DNA from: Pyrrhoderma lamaoense
Taxonomy: Eukaryota > Basidiomycota > Agaricomycetes > Hymenochaetales > Hymenochaetaceae
Assembly (NCBI GenBank): GCA_002794735.1
Contig: NBAZ01000001.1
Coordinates: 1,240,001-1,304,000, forward strand
Length of the DNA: 64,000 nucleotides
Reading direction: 5' to 3'
Shown here one piece after another: positions 1 through 10,084 of this stretch. The position numbers were made by a program, and so were the translations under genes. The notes under the pieces were generated by a model. That model saw only the letters and a program-made list of their open reading frames with translations. It searched no databases and was not told the DNA's origin. How positions within the stretch are numbered: the stretch's first letter is position 1; each line of letters opens with the position of its first letter.

Positions 1-465
1 TGAGCATATATCGTAGATTGGGGTACTCGGACCGCTTTCCCAAGCCTCGCTTTGATATGGTGTTTGAATGTCTGTTACCAGAGATAAGGACTCGTCCACT
101 GAGTTGTTAGAGCTACAGTCTTCTTTGTCGTCATCGTCGTCAAAGATATTTGTGTATTTTAGCAAAAACTCCTCGTAGACTGAGGAACATTCATTTGAGT
201 CTGCAGGATTGTCAGTGAGCTTTAATCGAAGACGGGACTGGTGACGACGTTAACCTTCTTTTTCTTCTTCTTCGATATATATATTACTGAAGGATTGCTG
301 TTCACAAGTAGGGCTACCTCGTTGTTTGATAGATCCAGAATCTGGATGTGTTCTGACCAGCTGAGCGACATCCGACGGGGTTTCGTAGTGCATTGGGTAG
401 CGTAATCCGGAGCGTTCTACAGCCAACCTCAGGGAGTAGCAGAACTTACGAGCGACGTACTCCAT
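1..465 (-). CDS. Unknown acidic protein, 5' part only (runs off the window)
   Basis: The start codon is at 465-463. Exon 1 (465-255, starting MEYVARKFCYSLRLAVERSG) is followed by a 54-nt GT-AG intron (254-201). Exon 2 stays open to base 1, so the 3' end lies outside the window. Reading through the intron would hit a stop at once, so the splice is needed. About 137 residues are visible. They include a glutamate run at the end of exon 1 and an Asp-rich stretch (FDDDDDKEDCSS) in exon 2. There is no signal peptide or membrane segment. I do not recognise a family, and a role in any pathway would be a guess. The gene model itself is fairly secure because the open frame continues cleanly across the splice. 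Confidence 0.55.
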
Positions 466-2625
466 TTTTCAAGGGATAGAGAAGGGTGAGTGGAGGAATA
501 AAGGTGAGATGATTGAGAAGGAGGGAACATGATATGAAAAGAGAGAAGAGGAATAGAATAAGGGTGTAGAAGGCATGTCGTAAGATGACAGAAGTGCGAC
601 TATCATCTTTCTCCGTGAGTCTGCGAAGGGAGAGGGCAAGGAAAAATAAACGAGATTGTTTGTTTCAGTAAATTCAATTGCCCTTCTAGAATCAAGCACG
701 CCCCCTCCCCCTTGCCTCAAACACTTATCCGAAAAGCTTGTCCTTCTTTATTCATTCGATAATGAATAAAGCAATAATCATCATGGGATCTCCATTCTAA
801 ATAGTCACTCCGTTACGTCACGCGTTTCGGAGGTCGGGATTGCTTTGTGTTTCCCTCCCTCATTCAACAAAAAGTATCTCCTCTTTTACTCCTTTTTTCT
901 CTTCTTTCTACTCTGTATTCAATCCTTTTCGGAACTGAATCAAATTTGATAACAGTCAGTTTTTCCTTGGTTTCAATATATAAATTACAATGTACACATG
1001 TGCATACAAAGCACTTACGAGAGAGCCAATCTCTCCTTGGAGACCCGTCCGTAAAAACGGACACTAGCGCAATCTAGTCCCAGAGTCATCGGTTTAAGCG
1101 AATTTTCGGTTAAGGTGGCCACACATTGACACGGGATCAATTGCCCCGAAGAAAAAGTTTAAAAAACTAATCACCATTCATTAATTTTCACTTTCATTCC
1201 TTATTTTTGTATTTCTTGCCATGACGTCTCTCAATTTCTTCCGTGAACTGTCCTTGAATTATCTTTTTTTGATTTGCACTTCTGGTCCCCGCACCTCGCA
1301 AACTCCGTGATTTGTGTATTTTTTTTAGTTATATCCGCATTCAGACCTCTTTTGAATATGTTAGTTGATAACTATAACCCTGATGGCCTGATGCGGGTGC
1401 TTGACCCCTCGTTTTCTCGTGCTTTTTTTCTCATACATTCCCCGAGATCCACACATAAGCCTACAAAGGGCCTTGCTGCTAAATCATTCTCGCGGTTGAT
1501 TCGGTGCACCCTGAGAAGTCCACTCCCAAAGTCAGCCACAAAGAAGTAAATAATCTAACACTCGATTCCCCATTCTTTTCTCCCGTTGACTCAATCAACA
1601 AAGATAGAGAAAAAATTCACACACATCACATTATTATCACGATCTCGTTCCTTTCTTCTTCTAGATCTCCTTGACAGTTTCCTCTAATATAAACAATGTA
1701 CAACACGGAAGCATTCTCTTTTCATACTAGCTGATTATGAATTGCTTGTGATGTTCTTCTTTGTATCCGCATCTACGTCCTCGTTCAAGGTATTTGGGGT
1801 AAATGAACTTCCATCTTGTTTCTCTTGCCTCCGATCCCAATGATAGATAGAAGCACATTGTATCTATACGTTCCGCTGCCTAGATGCATGGCTCATAGCC
1901 TTTATCTTAGCACTCGATAGGTCCTAGTTGTCTATGTCGATCGTTGTATACTGGTTGGCCACTACCTCCGTTATCGAGATTCACTTTAGATCCCACCTCC
2001 CTCTCCAAAAGATAGTATTGACTACAACGTAATCGCTTCCATAATATTTGAAAATTTCGCGAGTTCAAACCAAGTGAGAGGAAAATCGTGAGAATGTACT
2101 AACTATAAAGTATTCATAAAAAGAAAAGAAATCCATCCTAATATATACTAGTCCATAAAATCGAGAAGTGAAAGGGCGTGCCTAGCACTTATTCCTACAG
2201 ACAAAAGACGAGGAAAAAGAAACTAGCAAGCTAACTGGAGGGCAAGTAAGAAAATGGAAGCAAATGATGTCAACCCTATAAATTTCAGAGCATGAAAAAA
2301 AAGCGAAAAACGTGTATTTCATGAGGCACGGTACTCAAAATAAACTTTTAAGATGCTACGCACAGTATGATCGATTCTCATGATCCCCATGTCCAGAAAT
2401 AAATGTACTAAGTGGATTTAGTCGAGAGATTGCGCCCGATGTCGATGATTGAGTATTAACAATGACTGCTTCCGTACTTTTAGTACTGTATTTAAAGTAG
2501 TAAGGGGGTGGAAGTAAAAAGTAAAAAAGTAAAAAATTGAATGGAGAAAATGCCATGAAAAATAAATTTAGAAATCCATTTCCATCAGATTATAATTCTT
2601 TGAAGTGTTCGCGAAGCCTGTTAAC
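466..2625. other. 2.16-kb gene-free region
   Basis: This stretch lies between the start of the unknown gene at 465 and the stop of the glutaminase gene. Only short open frames of low-complexity, pyrimidine-rich sequence occur here, without splice-compatible partners or recognisable motifs. It must hold the promoter of the left gene and the 3' UTR of the glutaminase. I see no RNA gene or repeat. Confidence 0.5.
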
Positions 2626-5600
2626 TCACAGAGCAAGCTAAGGGAGAAAAGCGGCATTAGATATGTATAGACTTGTACACATCATGGAGCAAAGTAAACA
2701 GGGACGAACCAAAGCAAGATGCCCACCAACGACAGGGCGTGCTTTGAAGGCGTTCGCACTCCCATCTGGTGTGTTATACCAATCTGCGAAAGGTACGTTG
2801 CTCGTTCCACTTGAGGCAAATTTAGCGACAGAGGAAATAAGTTGATCACGAACTGAATCGTCAGTTACGAATCCAGCAGTCCAGATTTCCCAATCTAGAA
2901 GAGATTTGATGAGTTTCGCGGAACCAGTCAAGGAGGCTTGTACAAACCAGATTTAGTGTACGCATGTCTAATTAGTGTGAGTTTCTGATCAGTAAATGAA
3001 ACTTGGGTTTTTTAATTTGTTCTACGAACCGAGTATCAAGAGGTATGCCGAAATTATCGAACACGTTCTTATACCAGTTTGTTTCTATACGAGACTAAGA
3101 ATCAATTCGTATTACTAGGTGATACCCAAAACTTACGCAAATCATAGATAGATTGAGGGAAGACATTAGTCCCGAGAAGCTTATCCGCATAAAGATTGTA
3201 TGAAAGACCCCAACTTTTACAAATCATTAAAAGCACTTCATGTATACAATCAGTAGCATACCTCGAGTCATTTCCATACTAACGTGCATACATATGAGCA
3301 TTGTGTCAATAGATTAAATCAGAGTGACTTACGGATAAAGTCAGATGGTCACCACTTGACGCGATGGCAAATCCTTGCCACTGATTTACGTAATCTGCTG
3401 CGATAGACTAAAAAAGGAAGATAATCAGCACATTGACAGCCACTTGAACTGTGGATTAGGGTTTACACTATAGTTGGATTCCCTTGCATCATCCCAAGTA
3501 GACCGGAATAACAGCCATGGCCTTTATGCCTATAATCCCTTTAATTGCAAGGTTTGTCTGATTTGCAAGACTACCGGCAAAGTCATCTGTGCTGATTTGA
3601 TCCGCCGGAATTAAGGAATCCTCAATTAAGAATTGTGTCCATTGGTCAAGTAGATCGAACTATAAGGATCTCAGTGGATATTCGGGATTAGCAAACGGCT
3701 ATACTCACGTATCTGCTGATTAAAGAGGTATCATTTGTGGCTTGGGTATAGCTCAGGGTCATAATAAGCATGTTGCCACTTTCCTCGACGGGCATCTGTT
3801 CGTCTTTTCCGTCGTTATGTCCCAGTGCCTGGGGATAATGAGAACCTGTGCATATATTGTAGGAATTTTCAAGTAGCTCTTTCTCAGCATTCCAAGGTAT
3901 GAAACATACCTAAATCGTGCATGCTATACTTGTTAGGATACTGACCGGTGGCTTGGTATTCAAACAGTGGCTCGAGAAGATAACGCCCGTATGAGGGGTT
4001 TGTATACAAGAAAATGGGCCACGCCGGAAAAATGACATCAACGGTGTTCATATTCTATAAAACATGTTAGCTACTGAAGATGATGATTAAGCTAGTGTAG
4101 TCTTACTCCATCGCTGGAAATTTCTACAATATAAACATGTTAGACTCTATTTCTGTATGAGAGTACGATACCGCAGGAATTACAGACAAACCTTTCATGA
4201 AAATCAAGATGTCGCTAGTATTGTACGACCCATCTGAGCTCTTTGAGATAGTTATCTCTGTCGAAGCGAATGCTTGACGTATAGAAAGGGCAACGATGGC
4301 AGCATAGTCAGAGGAAACCTTGGATGCGTCACTTTGAATTTTGGAATCAAATGACTCGGCGGATGCTAAAGCATTGGTATAATCACCCAAGAAAGACGAG
4401 ATCTAGAATTTGTGTAAGCAAAAGCCAATAATACCAATCAAAATTTCCCTACCGCATCAGCCGTACTTGAAAAACTAGATAGGAAGTACATGCTCCGATT
4501 TTGTAGCTGATCATTTGCAATGATATAGTCAGCTGCAGGGTCTCTAACATGGCCCACCGAAAAGACTAAGGGACCTGACGTCTGGCTTATCGTTCCAAGG
4601 TCTTCGGCAAATGCAAAGACGGGCCATCTATCAGATACAGCACGAAAATCGGTGTCTTGGCTGTTCATTAAAGCTCCATTGTTGATGAACTGAGCGCGAA
4701 CCACAGTATCTTCTCCTGACTGATATGTAGTGCCGGAACTCTTTACCACCCAATAAGCAATTGATGGTCTCCGTGAGAAAGATCTCACCAACCTTTGAAA
4801 CAGAATAAAATGCGGAACCCTCTATAAATGAGGATACATGAGATTATTACGCGGACTTTGTCGATGAAATTTCTTACGTTGGATATGATCTGATATCTCA
4901 GCAAATTCGCTTTGGTCGGCAAGCTGTACTTGATGAATAATTATGTCATTATCCGTTGTCGTCCAGTTAGCTGTTAGTGTGTTATCTCCTGTTACCCACT
5001 CAGCACTTATATCCGTATAAAGCTGCACCGAATGAGATGATCCGTCTGTTGAAGCAACACTTAAGGCCAAGTATGAGAAAGGAAGAGATTGCTTGATTAA
5101 ATCATCGGGCTGTATTATGATATTAATCGTAGCTCATCTTATTTAATTTATGACAAACCTCGACAGGAGACATAAACGTTGCTGTTATGTCAACGGGGCC
5201 AGCGCTCAACACGAATTTGCTTTGTGTGGATGTAAACTAAGGAAGCCATCAACAAAGAAACTTCTCACACATTCCTGGTATATACTTACTTCAAAGCTTT
5301 TTTGTGTAGCTTTTTCTTGAGCCGCGCCCGTGGTTGGCGTTCCCAGAAATGTGTAGGCCGTTCCATCTACGCGTGCATATCCAGCCCAGCCAAGGATCTA
5401 TAGCAAGCAAGATGAATTATTCAGTAAAAGCTACAACTACTAGTGTAGATAGTTAAACTCGACAAACAGAACCAGTCCAAAATCGTGGCCAGTCATCATT
5501 CAATGCAGCGCCACTGCCCTGAGCAAGCCAGGCGGATAGATAAGGTGTTTTAACTGCCAGAGGAATAGAAGGAGGATTAAATGGTTGCGCAGTCCAGTTC

Positions 5601-5674
5601 AGTGCACAGACATTGTCGACATGAAGTCCAATTGCCAGAAGAACAAATAAAGATGTTAACCAAGTTTCCGCCAT
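2626..5674 (-). CDS. gtaA: Secreted glutaminase, GtaA family
   Basis: This is an extracellular enzyme predicted to hydrolyse L-glutamine to glutamate and ammonia. The family is the fungal GtaA type with DUF5127, DUF4965 and DUF1793 regions. The start at 5674 gives a hydrophobic signal peptide ending near VCA|LNW. Exon 1 (5674-5468) joins exon 2 (from 5397) to read FWTGSILGWAGYARVDG, the usual N-terminal block. Later exons carry LYTDISAEWVTGDN, VVRAQFINNGALMN, IFLYTNPSYGRYLLEP, YNLYADKLLGTNVFP and FKARPVVGGHLAL. The last intron (2709-2638) leads to a tiny 12-nt exon giving the classic C-terminus GGHLALLAL at 2626. About ten short introns are present and the protein is roughly 690 aa, normal for the family. 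The secreted CAP protein lies next upstream on the same strand. Family identification is secure; exact borders of the middle exons are approximate. Confidence 0.88.
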
Positions 5675-6344
5675 TAGAGAATGAATGGAAGGATGTATGC
5701 TCGAGGGAACCAGCGAGCAATAAATATGAGAAAAAGGAGTGAACTATGTTTTTGAGAATCACATTGTACTTTTATTTGCCTACCCAGCTTGGAGCTGAAC
5801 CATGCGATGCCGATAGCATATGATCGCTAGCTCTGAGCTGGCAAATTAGCGAAGTAAATTTCTTCTCTTCTGGTAGTTCCGAACGCAGAGGCCGTGACTC
5901 TCATTCGGGCGCGTAGTATCAGTGATGTCGACCCTTGATGGCGAGTATTTAAACATCTAACGCAATCCCAATATATAAGATCAGTAATTTAAGGCGAGCG
6001 TTGGTTACTAAGACTTACTCAAAAGTTATCCGATGCAGGCACACTCAATTTTTATTTCTTTTAATGAATGATAATATTGTCCTTCATTATTCATTTTAAA
6101 TAATAAAAGATTAAAAAATAAACAGCTCCTAAATTTGAGGAAAATTTCTCACGATTGAACTTTGACATATGATGACATTACCAGAATACATGTTTAAATT
6201 AGCAATAATGACGTATGATGCCAATAAACCAAATCTTAATTTTATGAAGATCAGCCTTTAAAAAAACAGATTGAAAGCATATTTTGGCTTGATAATGGCC
6301 TAACAAGTATAAAGTACATGATTCCGAGAATCAAAAACTGAAGA
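5675..6344. other. Intergenic region, AT-rich
   Basis: This 670-bp region separates the glutaminase start from the CAP stop, both genes being on the minus strand. It therefore holds the glutaminase promoter and the CAP 3' UTR. The part at about 6040-6260 is strikingly AT-rich. No coding potential or repeat array is seen. Confidence 0.5.
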
Positions 6345-7660
6345 TTAAGCTTGAACATTTTGCCTGAAAGTTGGAGATTGATGTTATAAAATGAGATACC
6401 TCGAGATTGCAATAGGAGATTAAGAACGTACGCAAATGCTCCGATAACATTTCCTTGCGGATAGTATTCACAAACAAAATATTTAGCAGGCTAATGGGGT
6501 AATAATAAATATAGCTGTGAGTAAAAATATAAATTTATCACTCACCCCATAGCTCGCTGGGAAAATTCCACTACAGCTTTGAACTGCACATCCCAATTGT
6601 GTAGTCGCCTTCCAAACAACCTGTGTGAAGTGAGAAGCTTGCGGGTTGTTCGGATCATATTGTGCTAAATTAAAATTATTTGAGTTATGAACTAATAGTT
6701 GATCCAGGCAAACCTACAAGCTTCATTCGTCCAGGATGTCACTGCGCTCGTTATATCATACGAACTACCAGTTCCAGCAGCAAGATTCTCTAGAAGTTAC
6801 GTCAATGTTTATCCATCTCCATAAACGGAGTATTAAAACGATTCATACCACCAAAAGGTCCGAGCGTACCACCAGAATGTTTGAAGGCACACCCATTGGC
6901 CCATTGCTGAGCAGCGCTTGCTAATGTGTTGTTCCATACTAAAGCAGAGGCACCATGTTGAGCTCTTACAGAGTTATGCGTTGAAAGATATGTGTTGATG
7001 TCTGAGGACGAAGCACCATTGGTAGTTGCAGGTATAGAAGCCGAAGTTGAAGACGTTGATGGAGAAGTAGCCACTGTAGACTGCTGCTACTACTGCTAAT
7101 AGTCGTGGAAGTGGTTGTGCGTGTCGAAATCGTGGAACTAGATGTTGATGAAGAGCTTGACAATTTAGTTGAGGAAATGGAAGGACTGCTGGAAGATGCC
7201 GGAGACGAGGAACTAGATCTCGAGGTTGTTGAAATTGTTGAAGTTGAAAAGCGACTACTAGTAATGCTACTGGAGCTAGGTGATACAACTGAAGAGGAAA
7301 CGTTGATTGAGAAGTAAAGGACGAAATAGTAATAGTGCTCGTAGTAGTCAATCTCGATGATGAAGAAGATGAGCTAACTGGTGTCTGTGTACCCACAGAA
7401 GAGATCCTATGAGGAGACTTTAGCACATGCAACTACCAAAATTTTAACGGAACAAACATACGAAGTTGCACAAACACTTGACAGAGCATTACTCAGAGAT
7501 GAAGACTGTGTTGGATTGAGAACAGCGCCCCATGGATTGGATCCTCTTACGAAACCAGGCCAACCCCAACTTGCTGTACAAGCCTCAGGGGCGGCATCTG
7601 CGTAAGAGACAGAGAAGAAAAAGCGAGCACGGCAAGGTAAATTGTCAGGAGACTGAACAT
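6345..7660 (-). CDS. Secreted CAP/SCP (PR-1-like) protein with Ser/Thr-rich linker
   Basis: The C-terminal half is a clear CAP domain: DINTYLSTHNSVRAQHGASA, LVWNNTLASAAQQWANGC, ENLAAGTGSSYDITSAV, HFTQVVWKATTQLGCAVQ and YFVCEYYPQGNVIGAF. Its last exons splice to end in AQNVQA at 6345. Fungal CAP proteins (Pry1 and PR-1-like) are secreted and bind sterols or fatty acids; that role is inferred from the family. The start at 7660 gives a good signal peptide (MFSLLTIYLAVLAF). Between signal and CAP domain lie a short Cys-containing segment (EACTASWGWPGF) and a long Ser/Thr-rich linker. The frame does not run cleanly through this part. Three changes are needed, at the A5 run 7618-7622, near 7308-7330 and near 7080-7100, each equivalent to one missing base. 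The 5' half is therefore uncertain, while the CAP domain is firm. Confidence 0.8.
7081..7320 (-). repeat. Serine-codon low-complexity tract
   Basis: This tract encodes the Ser/Thr linker of the CAP protein and is built from AGC/AGT/TCN codons, including a near-perfect AGY run at 7081-7098. The opposite strand is open as an acidic frame only because of this codon bias. Confidence 0.6.
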
Positions 7661-8231
7661 GATTGATGTGAGCTCAAGACGGATAGAAAACAATATACAA
7701 GGAAATGAAAGATGCTTTGTTAAACGAATGCTGAGATTATAAAGACAGGACCGGCCAGTCAGGCCTAAGTAGACCACGCAAAGAAGAGACTCTGTCTCGG
7801 AACGGAAATAGAGGAAGGTAAGGTATGAACGGGTGAAGTGGAAGTTGCAAGTGGAGCCTGGAGAAGGTGACTCCAGTGAACCGAGTCCCTAATGACGGGC
7901 GCAAATGCATCCTGTGACGACGCAATCTTCTCGTATTACATTAGTCGACTGGGGGATGGATCGGCTTCGAAGTTCTCCATGGATACCTGGTCCTGGGATT
8001 TTTTTATATCTTGTAACCTGATGCTAGTGATTGCAGAGACGAATCGGGAGAATCAGGTAAGGTAAGGATGAATAATACTATATGTTCCTTTTCGCCATAT
8101 GAAAGTGAAAGCCACATTATAGTACAATATCGTAAAAGCGTAGTGAAGCTTGTAGCAAATAACCATCAACAACCTGTTATAGCTATCGGATGTTACCGAA
8201 ATAAAACCGACTTTGCACTATCACCAACTAC
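7661..8231. other. Divergent promoter region, CAP gene and 8232 gene
   Basis: This 571-bp region lies between two divergently transcribed genes. A TATA-like TTTATAAT lies on the minus strand near 7735-7742, about 75 bp upstream of the CAP start. Otherwise no motif stands out and there is no convincing coding sequence. Confidence 0.45.
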
Positions 8232-8872
8232 ATGACCGTTCCACAGTCAAGCCAAAAATATGATATTCCTTACTATATATTATTGCAACAAGCATCCGCT
8301 ACACCCTCTGTGTCTTCAGCAAACTTCACGCACCCAATAATAGAGTATCACTTTGCGGATGACCCTCCGTCCGCACTTGTTCCTTCTACGGAAACAGAGA
8401 GTATCATTATTGTTGACTATCCAGGGGAGAATGGAAACCCTGAAGCACACAGTCTTCATTCAAACTTCGCAGTTTCTGGTGTGCGAATAGCCGATGCACC
8501 AGGCTCTGCTGGGGATGGAGAAACTAGACGAGACAGCAAAATATATGTTATAGAAACTATTCAAGGGAAGAGCGACAGGTGTGACCCTTTGCCTTGCTTT
8601 AGTCTCACATCGTTAAATAATTCGCCTCACTTCATAAAGTGACATTGCCCGTGAGCTTGTAGACCCGCAAGTAATGCTTGCATTGTTTAGAGAACGGTAT
8701 ATATATTTATGTCTTCGTTGTGACTACACTAGATTTTCTGATCGTGCTACTTGATACAACAACTAGGAATTCCCTTTTAAAGAAGGTTCACCAACAATCA
8801 GATGTTATTCTATCGCGTTCCCCTACTAAACTCACTACACCTCCTAATCCTGATACGTCACTGAGATCATGA
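8232..8872 (+). CDS. Hypothetical protein, about 169 aa
   Basis: Three exons (8232-8578, 8640-8696, 8767-8872) join in frame to 170 codons including the stop. The second exon encodes DIARELVDPQVMLALFRER and joins to NSLLKKVHQQ, giving a short amphipathic helical segment near the C-terminus. The N-terminal two thirds contains EYHFADDPPSALVPSTE, IIVDYPGENG, ADAPGSAGDG and KIYVIETI. The pattern suggests a small soluble protein of the kind found across mushroom-forming fungi, but I cannot attach a function. There is no signal peptide or membrane segment. The splice choices are supported by continuity of the frame: other sites lead to early stops. It is transcribed away from the CAP gene and converges on ELP6. 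Confidence 0.7.
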
Positions 8873-9066
8873 CGTGGATTCCGCGTTTACGACGCATGAA
8901 TCATCCAAGAGACTACGGCATTAAAACACGAGCAAAGTCAGTCTAGCCGATCGCAGTCCCTTGTTGAGACATTTGATGTTTGTCCCATTATGATGCATTC
9001 ATAATACAGCCGCAACTGTCCCTTTCCCGAAATACGTAGGTCCAGAATCACAAAGACGATATTGAG

Positions 9067-9904
9067 TCACAGTGCTCTTTCTGAACGAGACCAGATTTTC
9101 ATGGAATTCGATAGATGACCATGATGGAGTGCAATCTTTTCCGTTGATCGGGTTAGAATAGGAGCAGAAATCAGATGGTTAAAATGTACTTCGCCGCTTA
9201 TTGCTCCACTCTTTCCGCTGGCTAATGGTAGTACTTCTATATGTGTCACTGCCTGTTGAAGTATTGTACGCATTATATCGTCTACGTCTATTGAAATTCG
9301 GTGATGGCGGATAATTAATGGGGCGTCGTTCTAAGAAGTGTATATTAGACTTGTATCGATTCATGTTAGTTACTCTTTTGGGAGAATCAAATTTACTTTG
9401 AGGCAAAGGCTTCTCAGTGCACGAAGAAAACGCTTGATCTCAAGAGTGGATAGCCCAGTCCACTCTAATACTGGTAACCCGTCTAAAATGACGATGTTTG
9501 CAAAGCCGTCTTGCCTACCGTCGTTCTTAATCTGCAAATGTTGCTTAATGCTTTCATATAAAGGTCTCAGGGTCACAGGAATATCGGTCAATAAGTCGAT
9601 GAAGACTAGTGAATTTCTCGCTATATGCGTCGAGAGGTTAGTCGATGGGTTCTATACGGCATGAATTAGAGACATAGCATCAGAATTCTTCAGGGAAAAA
9701 ATAAGGGCATACTAGTCGGGTTGAAATAGCACTCCAATGCGAAAGTGCCTGCGAAGTTGACACTAGGACACTTCTGCCATCTTGCACTTGCCTCAAGTGG
9801 GTTGTGAGAATGCCGAGGATAAGAAAATCTGCAGGGGCCGCTAGTCTGTCTGTGATAAGAAGCAAGTCACCTGCTTTTAAAGGCAATGTGCTGGGGTCGT
9901 ACAT
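9067..9904 (-). CDS. ELP6: Elongator complex protein 6
   Basis: Elp6 is one of three RecA-like ATPase-fold subunits (Elp4-6) of Elongator, which modifies wobble uridines in tRNA. Exons 9904-9713, 9651-9397 and 9330-9067 total 711 nt (236 aa), matching the family length. Recognisable blocks are LLLITDRLAAPADFLILGIL near residue 15, NIVILDGLPVLEWTG and LSTLEIKRFLRALRSLC in the middle, and VTHIEVLPLASGKSGAISGE near the C-terminus. As is usual for Elp6, there is no intact Walker A motif. The start at 9904 lies only 180 bp from the divergent TRAPP subunit start, so the two probably share a promoter. Identification rests on remembered family motifs and is fairly confident. Confidence 0.8.
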
Positions 9905-10084
9905 GAGCTCCGTTGGAAACTATTGAATCTATGATGCTGTTCGCTTGGGGGTTGTTCTGTCATATAATACAGATCCACATATTTAATGATACTACTAAGT
10001 TGTAATGTCACATGCGTCGGGATTAAGTACCATTAATACGTACATGATGATACATTCTGAAATCATCGCTGTATTCTTAGTTTA
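9905..10084. promoter_or_regulatory. Compact divergent promoter ELP6 / TRS65
   Basis: Only 180 bp separate the two start codons, so both promoters must lie here. The sequence is AT-rich, with no clear TATA box on either strand that I would commit to. Confidence 0.4.

Noticed and set aside
1274..1549. Plus-strand frame of 91 codons
   Set aside because: Random-looking composition, no splice partners, no motif.
7105..7317. Plus-strand acidic open frame of 70 codons
   Set aside because: It is the antisense of the Ser-codon tract of the CAP protein; serine codons read backwards give Glu/Val/Leu-rich text.
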